In this document: positions 1 to 7,579 of the stretch, piece by piece | Layout of the letters: every line of letters starts with the position of its first letter | How positions within the stretch are numbered: the stretch's first letter is position 1 | Assembly (NCBI RefSeq): GCF_026153515.1 | Contig: NZ_CP110644.1 | Span: 4,901,501-4,965,500 of the forward strand | DNA: 64,000 nt | Source: Pseudomonas sp. KU26590 | GTDB lineage: Bacteria; Pseudomonadota; Gammaproteobacteria; Pseudomonadales; Pseudomonadaceae | Direction: 5' to 3' | Notes under the pieces: model-generated | What the model was told of the DNA's origin: nothing | The model's input: only the letters and a program-made list of their open reading frames with translations | The model's database searches: none | Translations under genes and position numbers: made by a program

Positions 1-497
1 TCTAGCCCGGTAAACCCTGAAATCCGCCCAGCCCGAGCCCTGCGGTACAACCCCTTCGGATCCCGGGCTTCAGCCACCGCCAACGGCACATCCACAAACA
101 CCTCCACAAACCGCGCACTGCCCACAATCGAACGGGCCAGCTTCCTGGCCGAGCGGGTTGGGGAGATTAACGCGACCATCACCGTCAACCCCGCTTCAAC
201 CATCAACGCCGCCACTTCTGCCACTCGCCGCACGTTCTCTTCACGATCCTCGGCAGAAAAACTCAAGTCACGGCACAAGCCGGTTCGCACCGAATCGCCG
301 TCCAGAATGCAGGTCATCAAGCCACGTGCCCGGAGCACCGGATTGAGGCTGTCGACGATGGTGGATTTTCCCGCCGCCGACAGGCCGGTCAACCAGATGA
401 CGCTCGGGCGGGCGGCGGACGGGGCCGGCGTAATCTCGCTGAACGGGTACGGCACCAGAGGGTTGTGCTGCGTCAGGCCAGGATTGTGCGTATTCAT
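1..497 (-). CDS. adenylylsulfate (APS) kinase, C-terminus cut by window edge
   Basis: The frame opens at an ATG whose first base is 497 on the minus strand and runs off the left edge without a stop, giving about 165 residues. It reads as an APS kinase (CysC family). A P-loop GLSAAGKST lies near residue 40, followed by [31 protein letters not shown] and the [18 protein letters not shown] block typical of the family. APS kinase phosphorylates adenylylsulfate to PAPS, the universal sulfate donor. It is the last visible gene of a six-gene minus-strand operon that also encodes a sulfotransferase. I therefore infer that it supplies PAPS for a dedicated sulfation step rather than for general sulfate assimilation. 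The final residues of the domain lie outside the window. A CysNC-type fusion is unlikely, because the kinase domain starts almost at the N-terminus. Confidence 0.88.
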   Translation of the reverse strand, partial: MNTHNPGLTQHNPLVPYPFSEITPAPSAARPSVIWLTGLSAAGKSTIVDSLNPVLRARGLMTCILDGDSVRTGLCRDLSFSAEDREENVRRVAEVAALMVEAGLTVMVALISPTRSARKLARSIVGSARFVEVFVDVPLAVAEARDPKGLYRRARAGRISGFTGL

Positions 498-523
498 GAA
501 AAGGGCTCCTCCTTGAGTCAGCT

Positions 524-1306
524 TCAGGCGCGAGCGTGATGGATGATGAAGTCCACGCTCATGACGTCGTAGACCGGTTTGAAATCGCCGTACGCATGGA
601 CGGCACTGAAACCCGCCGCGCGCAGTTCGTCCTGCAACTGGCGCGGGCGAACCGGGCACACCCGTAGCCGATACTGCGCACCGTCGGCGAAGCGATAGAC
701 GAACTCGCACACCGACTCGTCGAGTTCGCCGAGGGTGACGCTGGCGGTATTGCCGCAGTAGTAATAGCGACCTGAAGACGTGAAGCGGCCGGCGAGGATG
801 GCTTCGAAGTTGCGCTGATCGATCAGCAGCAGTCCGCCGGGTTTGAGCATCTGCCGAAACCGTTTCAGCACGGCGATGCGCGCCTCGCGGTCGAACAGGT
901 GACACAGCGAACTGCCCAGGCACAGCACCGCGTCGAACGTGCCCAGCACGCGGGCGTCCAGCGCTTGCCAGTCGTAACGGTGGACCGGCACGTCGACGCC
1001 CAGCCGATCGAAGTTGCGTCGGGCGCGATCCACCATGGTCGGGCTGCCGTCACACGCGGTGACGTTGAAGCCGGCCTTGTGCAGCTGCGCCGCATGAAAG
1101 CCGCTGCCGGTGGCGGCATCCAGCACACGCCAGGCGCGGGCCTGACGCAGCAGATCGTAGAAGAAGAAGCCCTCGCCAGCGGCGCGCTTTTCCCAGTCGA
1201 TGAGTTCGTCCCAGCGCTCGACGAAGTCCGCCGCGTACTGGCGGGCGTAGTCCTCATCGGCAATGTCTGATCGGTCAGCAGGCGAAAGCGCGATAACCGG
1301 CGTCAT
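524..1306 (-). CDS. class I SAM methyltransferase, glycine/sarcosine N-methyltransferase-like
   Basis: A 260-residue protein starting at the ATG at 1306, which is preceded by AGGAG at a nine-base spacing. A longer frame from 1381 lacks this site and would overlap the upstream gene by more than 100 bases. The sequence carries [14 protein letters not shown] motif I ([14 protein letters not shown]), the acidic loop [34 protein letters not shown] and SGRYYYCG. These blocks are characteristic of glycine/sarcosine N-methyltransferases, which make sarcosine and dimethylglycine from glycine. The resemblance is family level, and the true acceptor in this operon could be another amine. Its start overlaps the end of the reductase gene by 32 bases, so the two are probably translationally coupled. 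It lies 26 bases before the APS kinase gene. Confidence 0.8.
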   Translation of the reverse strand: MTPVIALSPADRSDIADEDYARQYAADFVERWDELIDWEKRAAGEGFFFYDLLRQARAWRVLDAATGSGFHAAQLHKAGFNVTACDGSPTMVDRARRNFDRLGVDVPVHRYDWQALDARVLGTFDAVLCLGSSLCHLFDREARIAVLKRFRQMLKPGGLLLIDQRNFEAILAGRFTSSGRYYYCGNTASVTLGELDESVCEFVYRFADGAQYRLRVCPVRPRQLQDELRAAGFSAVHAYGDFKPVYDVMSVDFIIHHARA

Positions 1307-2480
1307 GGGCGCTGACTCCTGTGTGATGGTTGCTGGTGTGGTGATGGGTAGCGTCTGCGTAGGCCAGGTATTTACTGCCAAGCTCCTCTGCCCAGGCAGC
1401 GGCGTCGGACACGCGCATCTCGTTCATGGCGAAACCCAATTCGCGTTGCATGACGTGCATCTGCTCATCGCCGAAAACCACCGATCCATCGGCACGAATC
1501 AGCTTGATACCGTCCAGCCGCTGCCCCGCTTCGTTGACCTTGATCGCTTCTTCGCGGGTCACGCCGTAAGGCAGGTCGAGCAGCACCTTGCCCATGCCGA
1601 CCTTGACCGGATAGCCGCCGGGCAAACCGTGGGGCCCGGGAGCGTGCACCCGCACCTCGTGGTCGGCGTACAGGTTTTCCAGCACCGTCACCGCCGACAT
1701 GGCGGTGAGGTACTGCCCGTCGACGCCGCCGAGCCGACTGAATTCACGGGCGACGCAGCCGAAAATAGCCTCCGCCGGGAGTTCGCCGGTGCGCTCCTCG
1801 CCGTCAATCCAGTACGTCAGGTTGAAACTGGCGTCCAGCCGCTGCGGCGGCAGGCCATGGCGGGGCACGCTGTGGCTGAAATAGTGATGACCCACTAGTT
1901 TGGCGCACACCTGCTTTGGCAGGCAGTCGGCCAGGCGCGCGATGGCGCTGCGCGTCGCAGGGATCAGATTGGCGATGTTGCCGATGCCAACGTCCGGCGC
2001 CATGCCGACCTTGTAGAGAATCGGGTTGACCGCGTCCGGGAACGCCGCGTTGACGACCAGACTTTTCGGGCAGGCCTGTTTGACCGCTCGCATCAGGGCG
2101 TAGGCCGGCGCCAGGTGCATCGGCAGCCAGGGCCCGAGCTGCGCCTGATCAAGGGCAGCAAAGCGCTCGGCCGGCAATTGCGTGATCACCCGCCAGGATT
2201 GCAGCGAAGCACAGTTGAGGATGATATCCGGCTTGATCTTCAACAGCGTTTCGGCGTTGCGACTGATGCACGCTTCACGCAGCTCCATGGGGTGGCTGTG
2301 GATCTCGACCGTCACATTCTGTTGCAGCGCGGCCAGACGGATCAGGTTGCACAGGCGGGTTGTTTTCTCGCTGTCGCGACTGGCCACATGGAATTCAAAC
2401 TGATTGCGCGGGGCCAGAATCTGCAGAACTTGCAGGCACAAGTTGCCGCCGCCAACGATGAGCAGTTTTTTGCGGTGCAT
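1275..2480 (-). CDS. saccharopine-dehydrogenase-like NAD(P)-dependent reductase
   Basis: A 401-residue protein with an N-terminal Rossmann fold. The glycine-rich loop LLIVGGGNLCLQVL is at residues 6-19, followed by a basic patch VASRDSEKTTR where the adenosine ribose or phosphate would sit. A conserved central stretch reads NAAFPDAVNPILYKVG. The layout resembles saccharopine dehydrogenase and carboxynorspermidine-type reductases, which reduce an imine formed between an amine and a carbonyl. I cannot assign the substrate. The C-terminus is histidine-rich (ADATHHHTSNHH). It is the fourth gene of the sulfation operon, 45 bases after the SDR gene, and its end overlaps the methyltransferase start. 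A reductive amination or opine-like coupling step is an inference from family and context. Confidence 0.68.
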   Translation of the reverse strand: MHRKKLLIVGGGNLCLQVLQILAPRNQFEFHVASRDSEKTTRLCNLIRLAALQQNVTVEIHSHPMELREACISRNAETLLKIKPDIILNCASLQSWRVITQLPAERFAALDQAQLGPWLPMHLAPAYALMRAVKQACPKSLVVNAAFPDAVNPILYKVGMAPDVGIGNIANLIPATRSAIARLADCLPKQVCAKLVGHHYFSHSVPRHGLPPQRLDASFNLTYWIDGEERTGELPAEAIFGCVAREFSRLGGVDGQYLTAMSAVTVLENLYADHEVRVHAPGPHGLPGGYPVKVGMGKVLLDLPYGVTREEAIKVNEAGQRLDGIKLIRADGSVVFGDEQMHVMQRELGFAMNEMRVSDAAAWAEELGSKYLAYADATHHHTSNHHTGVSAHDAGYRAFAC

Positions 2481-2525
2481 GGTGCTACTCCCTGAAATGG
2501 GTGAGGAACCCTCTGATTTCGATCA

Positions 2526-3257
2526 CTAGCGCGGGTAGGCGCCGTTATCCACTGCGATGACTTTTCCGGTCAGGTGACGGCTTTGCTCCGACAGCAGGAA
2601 CAGAATGACGTCGGCTACTCCCTCGGGCTGAATGGGCTCCTTGATGAGTTCCTGTCGCTCGTACTCCCGGCGCCGGTGCTCGGGAATACGGTCATGGATC
2701 GAGGTGTCGCGAATCAGCCCCGGTGACACGGCGTTCACCCTGACCCCGGGGCTGAAATTCCAGGCGTTGGACTTGGTCAGCCCGATCACACCTGCCTTGG
2801 TCGCGCCGTACCACGCATCCATGCTGCCGACCTCCCCTGCCACCGAGGTGATGTTGACGATGCTGCGCGAGTAGCCGGCCGCCGACTCCCGCCGTGCGAA
2901 GTCCCTGGACAGGTAGCCCAGCGATTTGAGGTTGACGGCCCAGATCTCGTCCACTTCCGCGTCGGTGTAGTCGTACACACTTTTGCCGTGATAGATCCCC
3001 GCGTTGTTGACCAGGGCATACAGCGCCCGGTGTTTGTGAAGGTCGTACAGGTTGCTGATAAACGACTGATAGACGTGCGCCTGGGAGAAGTCCGCCAGGT
3101 GGGTTTCCAGTCGGTGCAGGGGCAGGCTTGCCTGAAGCGACTGCAGCCCCAGTCTGTCGCTGTCCGCTGCGATAACGTAATACCCGGCCTTGACGCAGGC
3201 ATACGTGGTGGCCTTGCCGATGCCATTGGCGGCGCCGGTGATGACGATTTTCTTCAT
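2526..3257 (-). CDS. short-chain dehydrogenase/reductase (SDR)
   Basis: A 243-residue classical SDR. The start at 3257 begins MKKIVITGAANGIGKA; an in-frame extension to 3497 runs through the sulfotransferase gene and is discarded. The cofactor motif TGAANGIG is at residues 7-14, LVNNAGIYHG is the NNAG block, and the catalytic set is NITSVAG (Ser) and WYGATKAG (Tyr-x3-Lys). The C-terminal SPGLIRDTSIHDR and LTGKVIAVDNGAYPR are also classical. It likely oxidises an alcohol or reduces a ketone of the pathway intermediate. Only two bases separate it from the sulfotransferase stop codon, so the genes are co-transcribed and probably coupled. A near AGGGA sequence precedes the start. Confidence 0.85.
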   Translation of the reverse strand: MKKIVITGAANGIGKATTYACVKAGYYVIAADSDRLGLQSLQASLPLHRLETHLADFSQAHVYQSFISNLYDLHKHRALYALVNNAGIYHGKSVYDYTDAEVDEIWAVNLKSLGYLSRDFARRESAAGYSRSIVNITSVAGEVGSMDAWYGATKAGVIGLTKSNAWNFSPGVRVNAVSPGLIRDTSIHDRIPEHRRREYERQELIKEPIQPEGVADVILFLLSEQSRHLTGKVIAVDNGAYPR

Positions 3258-3259
3258 GG

Positions 3260-3991
3260 CTATCCCTGCTGAGTGAACTGATTCATGCGCGCATAGAAAG
3301 GGCGATGGAGTTGGAAATACGCCACCAGGCGGGGATCGGCGTGCAGAGGGCGCTCGTCGAAATGGGCAGTGCCCGGCGTAATCGTGGTGCTGTTCTCGGC
3401 GTCCCTGTGCCAGCTGCGCCAGGCCTTCCACTGTTCGGGGCATGTCGCGGCCCAGCTCAGCGCCTCGGGCATGAAGTCCAGTTGCAGGTGGTCGCAAAGC
3501 CTGCGCAGGGTGAGCTCCGGACGGCTTGCCAGGTCCTCGGCGTTTATCACGTAAGGGACTTTCCCGGTCAGTCGCCTGACCTTGCGAAAGATCTCGTAAA
3601 GCGCCTGATGGCCAATGGCGTGCGCCGGCATCTGCGCAAAGACCGCGTGATGGGAAAGGATCGCCCGGGCGGGGTCGCGAATGATGAAGATGTTCTGTTG
3701 CTCCAGCAGAAACTCGGCGTCGGCCTTCAACGGGGCGAGGCAGTGGTACGCCATGTCCTTGTGGAACACATGGGCACGCTGGCGAGCATCGCGCAACATG
3801 GCCTTGATGCCGGAGTAGTCACGGGGCATGCCGCCGTTGAGGTCCCCGTGGGGAATGGCCGAGTGTTCGTCGAAGGCCATGTGGGCAAACGGCTCATGGA
3901 ACACCTCGAAGTCACCACGCTCGATGAACACCCTTTCGAGGATCGTCGATCGCGAGCGCGGATGGGCCCAGAGGCCAATCATGCGGTTCAT
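3260..3991 (-). CDS. PAPS-dependent sulfotransferase family protein
   Basis: A 243-residue protein. The 5'-phosphosulfate-binding loop is at the extreme N-terminus (WAHPRSRSTILERVF, residues 8-22), where Pro-Arg-Ser-x-Ser-Thr matches the sulfotransferase P-loop-like motif. The 3'-phosphate-binding segment is IFIIRDPARAILSHH near residue 105, with the usual Arg-Asp-Pro. The short length and early P-loop fit the bacterial branched-chain-aminotransferase-associated or HAD-neighbour type of small sulfotransferase rather than the aryl family. It would move sulfate from PAPS to a hydroxyl or amine of a small molecule. It shares an ATGA overlap with the transaldolase gene upstream, and an APS kinase that can make PAPS lies at the end of the same operon. 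The acceptor is unknown. Confidence 0.82.
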   Translation of the reverse strand: MNRMIGLWAHPRSRSTILERVFIERGDFEVFHEPFAHMAFDEHSAIPHGDLNGGMPRDYSGIKAMLRDARQRAHVFHKDMAYHCLAPLKADAEFLLEQQNIFIIRDPARAILSHHAVFAQMPAHAIGHQALYEIFRKVRRLTGKVPYVINAEDLASRPELTLRRLCDHLQLDFMPEALSWAATCPEQWKAWRSWHRDAENSTTITPGTAHFDERPLHADPRLVAYFQLHRPFYARMNQFTQQG

Positions 3992-5214
3992 GCCCGCCCC
4001 TCCAGGGTCGCTGGGTGACGCGCGACGCGAGGCGTGAAACCTGGCGCATCGAGGGTGTCGGCGATGAAGCCGTGCAGGCGCTGCACGCCCAGGCGTACGT
4101 CATTGCTTGCGGTCAGGAACGCCGGATGACGAGCGTATTCGTCCGGGGTCAGGCCGCCTTCAAAGTACGCCTGGTTGAAATACGGAATGGCCAGAAGGCG
4201 GTCGAGCACTTTGCCGGGAATCTGCACCCATTCCGTCGCCGGTGCGATGCTGCGCCCGGCCTGCTGACGGCGTACGAGAAATTCGATGAGTTGGGGCGTC
4301 AGCGTGTACAGCGTGGTGTCGGCGCCGGTGCGCTGCAGGTGCCAGCAATGCTCGCGCCCACGGGCATCGGTGTCGACCTTGATGCTGCACAGCAACAGCT
4401 GCGCCGGTGTCTCGCGCTTGCGCATCAGGGCCTGCATCGCCTGATACACCGCCAGTTCGGCCCAGCGTTTATCCGTGGCACCGAGGTGGATGCGACTGGC
4501 CCGCGCCTGCCGCTCAAACTCCGGTTCTGCACCCAGCCGGCCGATCATGAAGCTGACCACGTAACGCGCCCGCTCCGTGTTCACGCCGTTGGCGAGCGCC
4601 CGCTGACGCCCGGCGTGGATGGCCTTGAGGCAGGCATCCAGCTGGGAAACGGTAAAACAGAAGGTGTTATTGATCGAGCAGCCCCGCGCCACCAGTTGCT
4701 CGATGGCGCGATAGCCCTGGGCGCTGCCCGGGATCTTGATCATGACGTTCGGCGCCAGCGCCGCCAGCTCCAGCCCCCGGGCGACCAGCGCGTCCTGGTT
4801 CATCCAGTGCCCGCCCTCAATCTGCGCGGACAGCCAGCCATAACGCTGTTTTGAATGTTTGAACAGCGGCAGCAACGGCTGGGCACTGTCGATGATCATC
4901 TGGTCGTAGAGCAGTCGCAGTCGGGTTTCTGCCGGCAGGGACGTCGGCAAGGTGTGGAGAAAATCACGGTAGTGGGCTGCATTGCTCATAACCGCCTGAC
5001 TGATCAACGATGGATTGGTGGTGGCCCCGCTGACGCCCGCAACCGAGCGACTCAGTTCATCGGGCAACAGTTCGGTAATAAGATCACGCATCGCCGGATA
5101 CGCACGCAGCAACTTGCTCTGGCATTCTTTATATACAGTGGGTGAGGAATCGAACCAGACTTGCGCATCGGAGTTATAATGTTTTAGAAGTTGAATAAAG
5201 CCCGAAGCATCCAT
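3988..5214 (-). CDS. transaldolase family protein
   Basis: A 408-residue protein of the transaldolase class I aldolase family. VAGVSGATTNPSLISQAV near residues 58-75 is the Thr-Asn-Pro-Ser block, RLLYDQMIIDSAQPLLP follows, and NVMIKIPGSAQGYRAIEQL carries the Schiff-base lysine at about residue 160. NTFCFTVSQLDACLKAIHAG and YVVSFMIGRLG complete the barrel motifs. It is longer than housekeeping transaldolases (about 310-380 residues). AAGGG lies eight bases before the ATG. It is the first gene of the sulfation operon and faces an A+T-rich upstream region. I infer a dedicated role in making or cleaving a sugar or keto-acid building block. Sedoheptulose 7-phosphate supply is one possibility, but nothing in the sequence proves it. 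Confidence 0.85.
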   Translation of the reverse strand: MDASGFIQLLKHYNSDAQVWFDSSPTVYKECQSKLLRAYPAMRDLITELLPDELSRSVAGVSGATTNPSLISQAVMSNAAHYRDFLHTLPTSLPAETRLRLLYDQMIIDSAQPLLPLFKHSKQRYGWLSAQIEGGHWMNQDALVARGLELAALAPNVMIKIPGSAQGYRAIEQLVARGCSINNTFCFTVSQLDACLKAIHAGRQRALANGVNTERARYVVSFMIGRLGAEPEFERQARASRIHLGATDKRWAELAVYQAMQALMRKRETPAQLLLCSIKVDTDARGREHCWHLQRTGADTTLYTLTPQLIEFLVRRQQAGRSIAPATEWVQIPGKVLDRLLAIPYFNQAYFEGGLTPDEYARHPAFLTASNDVRLGVQRLHGFIADTLDAPGFTPRVARHPATLEGRA

Positions 5215-5765
5215 GTAAATGCCCTTCCCTTTTCGATAGAGTCACGAAAATCGAGGCCCCGGCGGCGCACGGGCAAAATGCCAGCTTTTTCAAGCTGATA
5301 GTCAGGATCTGAGCCTTCGAGGCAATAAGATGGATCCATTCAGATAACCTGTCAAATGCAATTCGCCGGGATTTTTATGCCAAATAAGAATAAGAAATAC
5401 CCGTTTTTATGTCGGATATTTGGATGAATCATTATTGGAAGTGCTTCCCTTTTTTGAAGCAACTCAAACGAATGAATTCAATATTCAATACAACATTCAG
5501 TGCAAATTTGTATTGATGAGTCGTTGTTCATAATGAACGTCACACCCATCGAGGGCTGAATTAATTAGTCATACTACTTATTATTAATTCCTTGCTAAAA
5601 GTTAAGCGAACAGGTCGTCACCGCGTTTAGCGGAAAGCACGCGACGGCCTTTGTGCCGCGCGCCTTGGACCTTTCTCCTCGACGACCGTCGACCATTGGG
5701 TTATGAAGGCGCAGGGGCGGTCACTGCACTGCGCCAGTCAAAACAACAGACCAAGAGACCTGACC
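5215..5765. promoter_or_regulatory. A+T-rich divergent control region before the sulfation operon
   Basis: About 550 bases separate the transaldolase start from cytochrome b561 and hold no convincing gene. The segment from about 5340 to 5615 is strikingly A+T-rich compared with all neighbouring DNA. It contains short TTCAATA and ATTCA direct repeats around 5474-5500. Such A+T-rich upstream DNA in Pseudomonas often binds MvaT-type or IHF proteins, but I cannot prove a specific site. I did not find a -35/-10 pair good enough to place the operon promoter exactly. Confidence 0.5.
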
Positions 5766-6308
5766 GTGAGCAAACCTCCCGCTACCGAACGCTACAGCTA
5801 TAAAGCCCGCTGGTTTCACTGGGTGATGGCGATCCTGATTGTGCTCGCCTACGCGCTGATCCTGAGCCGTACCCAGCTGGCCCGTGGCAGTGACGCACGG
5901 ACCTTCGTCGTGCAAACGCATTTCTGGGTTGGCATCGTCGTGTTGGTCATGGCGTTTTTCCGCATCGCCGAGCGCCACCGCCACACCCCGCCAGGCATTA
6001 CCCCGCCCCTGGAAGGCGTATTGCGTCTGGCCGCCACGCTGTCCCATTACGCGCTGTACGCTTTCCTGTTCGCGCAACCGCTTATGGGTCTGTTCACGGT
6101 GCTGCTGGAGCGCGGCGCCGTGCCGATCCCCCTGACTGCGTTGAGCATTCCATCGCCGTTCGACATGTCCAAGGACACCGCCGAAACGCTGGAGCACTAC
6201 CACGTCTTGCTGGGCACCATTTTTTACTACGTCATCGGCCTGCACGTGATCGCAGCCCTCTGGCATCACTTCGTGCGCAAGGACAACACCGTCAAGCGCA
6301 TGGTGTAA
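5766..6308 (+). CDS. cytochrome b561 family protein
   Basis: A 180-residue four-helix membrane cytochrome. It begins at a GTG (5766) giving VSKPPATERYSYKARWFHW; the frame stays open up to an ATG at 5703, so a slightly longer form cannot be excluded. Hydrophobic segments lie at about residues 20-35, 48-62, 85-105 and 145-165 of the GTG form. Candidate haem ligands are the histidines in RWFHWVMA, QTHFWVG, EHYHVLLG and GLHVIAALWHHF. Members are di-haem inner-membrane electron carriers or superoxide-quinone oxidoreductases of the CybB type. It stands alone on the plus strand between the sulfation operon and the efflux pair. Confidence 0.85.
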   Translation: MSKPPATERYSYKARWFHWVMAILIVLAYALILSRTQLARGSDARTFVVQTHFWVGIVVLVMAFFRIAERHRHTPPGITPPLEGVLRLAATLSHYALYAFLFAQPLMGLFTVLLERGAVPIPLTALSIPSPFDMSKDTAETLEHYHVLLGTIFYYVIGLHVIAALWHHFVRKDNTVKRMV

Positions 6309-6364
6309 GCGATTTCCTGCACGGCGCCCCCGTCATCGGCAACAGGGGCAGGCAGTGGACGGGC

Positions 6365-7579
6365 TCAGCGCCGATCGGCTGAGTCCACCTTGCCATCCAC
6401 CGGGTCGGGCGGTACGGCGCCGTCCTGGCTGGTGTCGATGCTGACCACCACCGACATCCCCGGGCGCAGGCGGTCCACGTCGTGCTGGTCGTCGTCAATG
6501 GTGATGCGCACCGGAATACGCTGGGCGATCTTGACGAAGTTGCCGGTGGCGTTGTCGGCAGGCAGCAGGCTGAACTCAGACCCCGCTGCGGGCGAGATGC
6601 GCTGTACCCGGCCGCGCATCTTCAGGTTTTCCAGGGCATCAACGGTGAAGCTCACCGGCTGACCCAGGCGCACGTTGGCCATCTGGGTCTCTTTCATGTT
6701 GGCAATGATCCAGCGCGGGCGCGGCACCAGTGCCATCAACTGTGCGCCGGAATTGACGTACGCCCCCAGTCGTACCCCGACCTGGCCCAGTTGGCCGTCC
6801 CGAGGCGCGGTGATGCGCGTGTTGGTCAGGTCGATCCGCGCCAGCTCGATGGCGGCTTCGGCATTCTGCACCGAGGCTTCCAGCGAGCCGCGATTGACGA
6901 TCACCGTTTGCAGGTCCTGACGGGAAATCTCCAGCGCTGCCTTGGCTTCGGCCAGTGCTGCCTTTGCTTGCGCATCGGCGGCGCGGGTGACGTCGAACTC
7001 ACTCTTGGACACCGAACCATCGGTCACCAACGCCTGCCCCCGGCGAAGGTCGGCCGCGGCTTTTTCACTCTGTGCCTGGGCATTCGCAACGGCTGCCTGA
7101 CGCTGGGCAATGGTGGCCTCGGCGCTGCGCCGTTGTTGCAGATTATTGGCCAGCGCAGCCTTCTGAACGCCCAACTGCGCAATGCCCTGATCGAGGTGCT
7201 GCTGGTAGATCCGGTCGTCGATGCGCACCAGCAAGTCGCCCTGCTTGACCCACTGAAAATCCTGCACCGGCACTTCATAGACGTAGCCACTCAATTGCGG
7301 GCCGATGACCGTGGTCTGCCCGCGAATCAGGGCGTTTTCAGTGCTTTCGATCGGGCTGCTGAACGGCGGCAACTGCCATGCGTACAACACGATGAGGACA
7401 CCCGCCAGGGCAATGCCACCGAACAGAATCGAGGACACCAGGCGTATGCGCGCCGAACGCGGTTGCGTGGTGGCCGGCATCACGGCCGGCGCGGGCGCTG
7501 CGGAGGTTGTTTGAGACGGAGCCGAGCCGCCCGCAGAACTGTTGGAAGCGTTGCCAGAAGGTTTACCGGGTTCTGTCAT
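6365..7579 (-). CDS. HlyD/EmrA-type membrane fusion protein of a multidrug efflux pump
   Basis: A 404-residue periplasmic adaptor. A Pro/Ser/Ala-rich cytoplasmic N-terminus is followed by one membrane anchor at about residues 49-68 (ILFGGIALAGVLIVLYAW). Then come the first lipoyl half (GQTTVIGPQLSGYVYEVPV), a long alpha-helical hairpin rich in Ala/Gln with AEATIAQRQAAVANAQAQ, the second lipoyl half (ITAPRDGQLGQVGVRLGAYV) and a beta-barrel domain. Such proteins link a DHA2-type MFS transporter to an outer-membrane channel. Its ATG overlaps the stop of the preceding transporter gene by four bases (ATGA), so the two form one operon. No outer-membrane channel gene is visible next to it. The drug or metabolite exported is unknown. 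Confidence 0.87.
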   Translation of the reverse strand: MTEPGKPSGNASNSSAGGSAPSQTTSAAPAPAVMPATTQPRSARIRLVSSILFGGIALAGVLIVLYAWQLPPFSSPIESTENALIRGQTTVIGPQLSGYVYEVPVQDFQWVKQGDLLVRIDDRIYQQHLDQGIAQLGVQKAALANNLQQRRSAEATIAQRQAAVANAQAQSEKAAADLRRGQALVTDGSVSKSEFDVTRAADAQAKAALAEAKAALEISRQDLQTVIVNRGSLEASVQNAEAAIELARIDLTNTRITAPRDGQLGQVGVRLGAYVNSGAQLMALVPRPRWIIANMKETQMANVRLGQPVSFTVDALENLKMRGRVQRISPAAGSEFSLLPADNATGNFVKIAQRIPVRITIDDDQHDVDRLRPGMSVVVSIDTSQDGAVPPDPVDGKVDSADRR

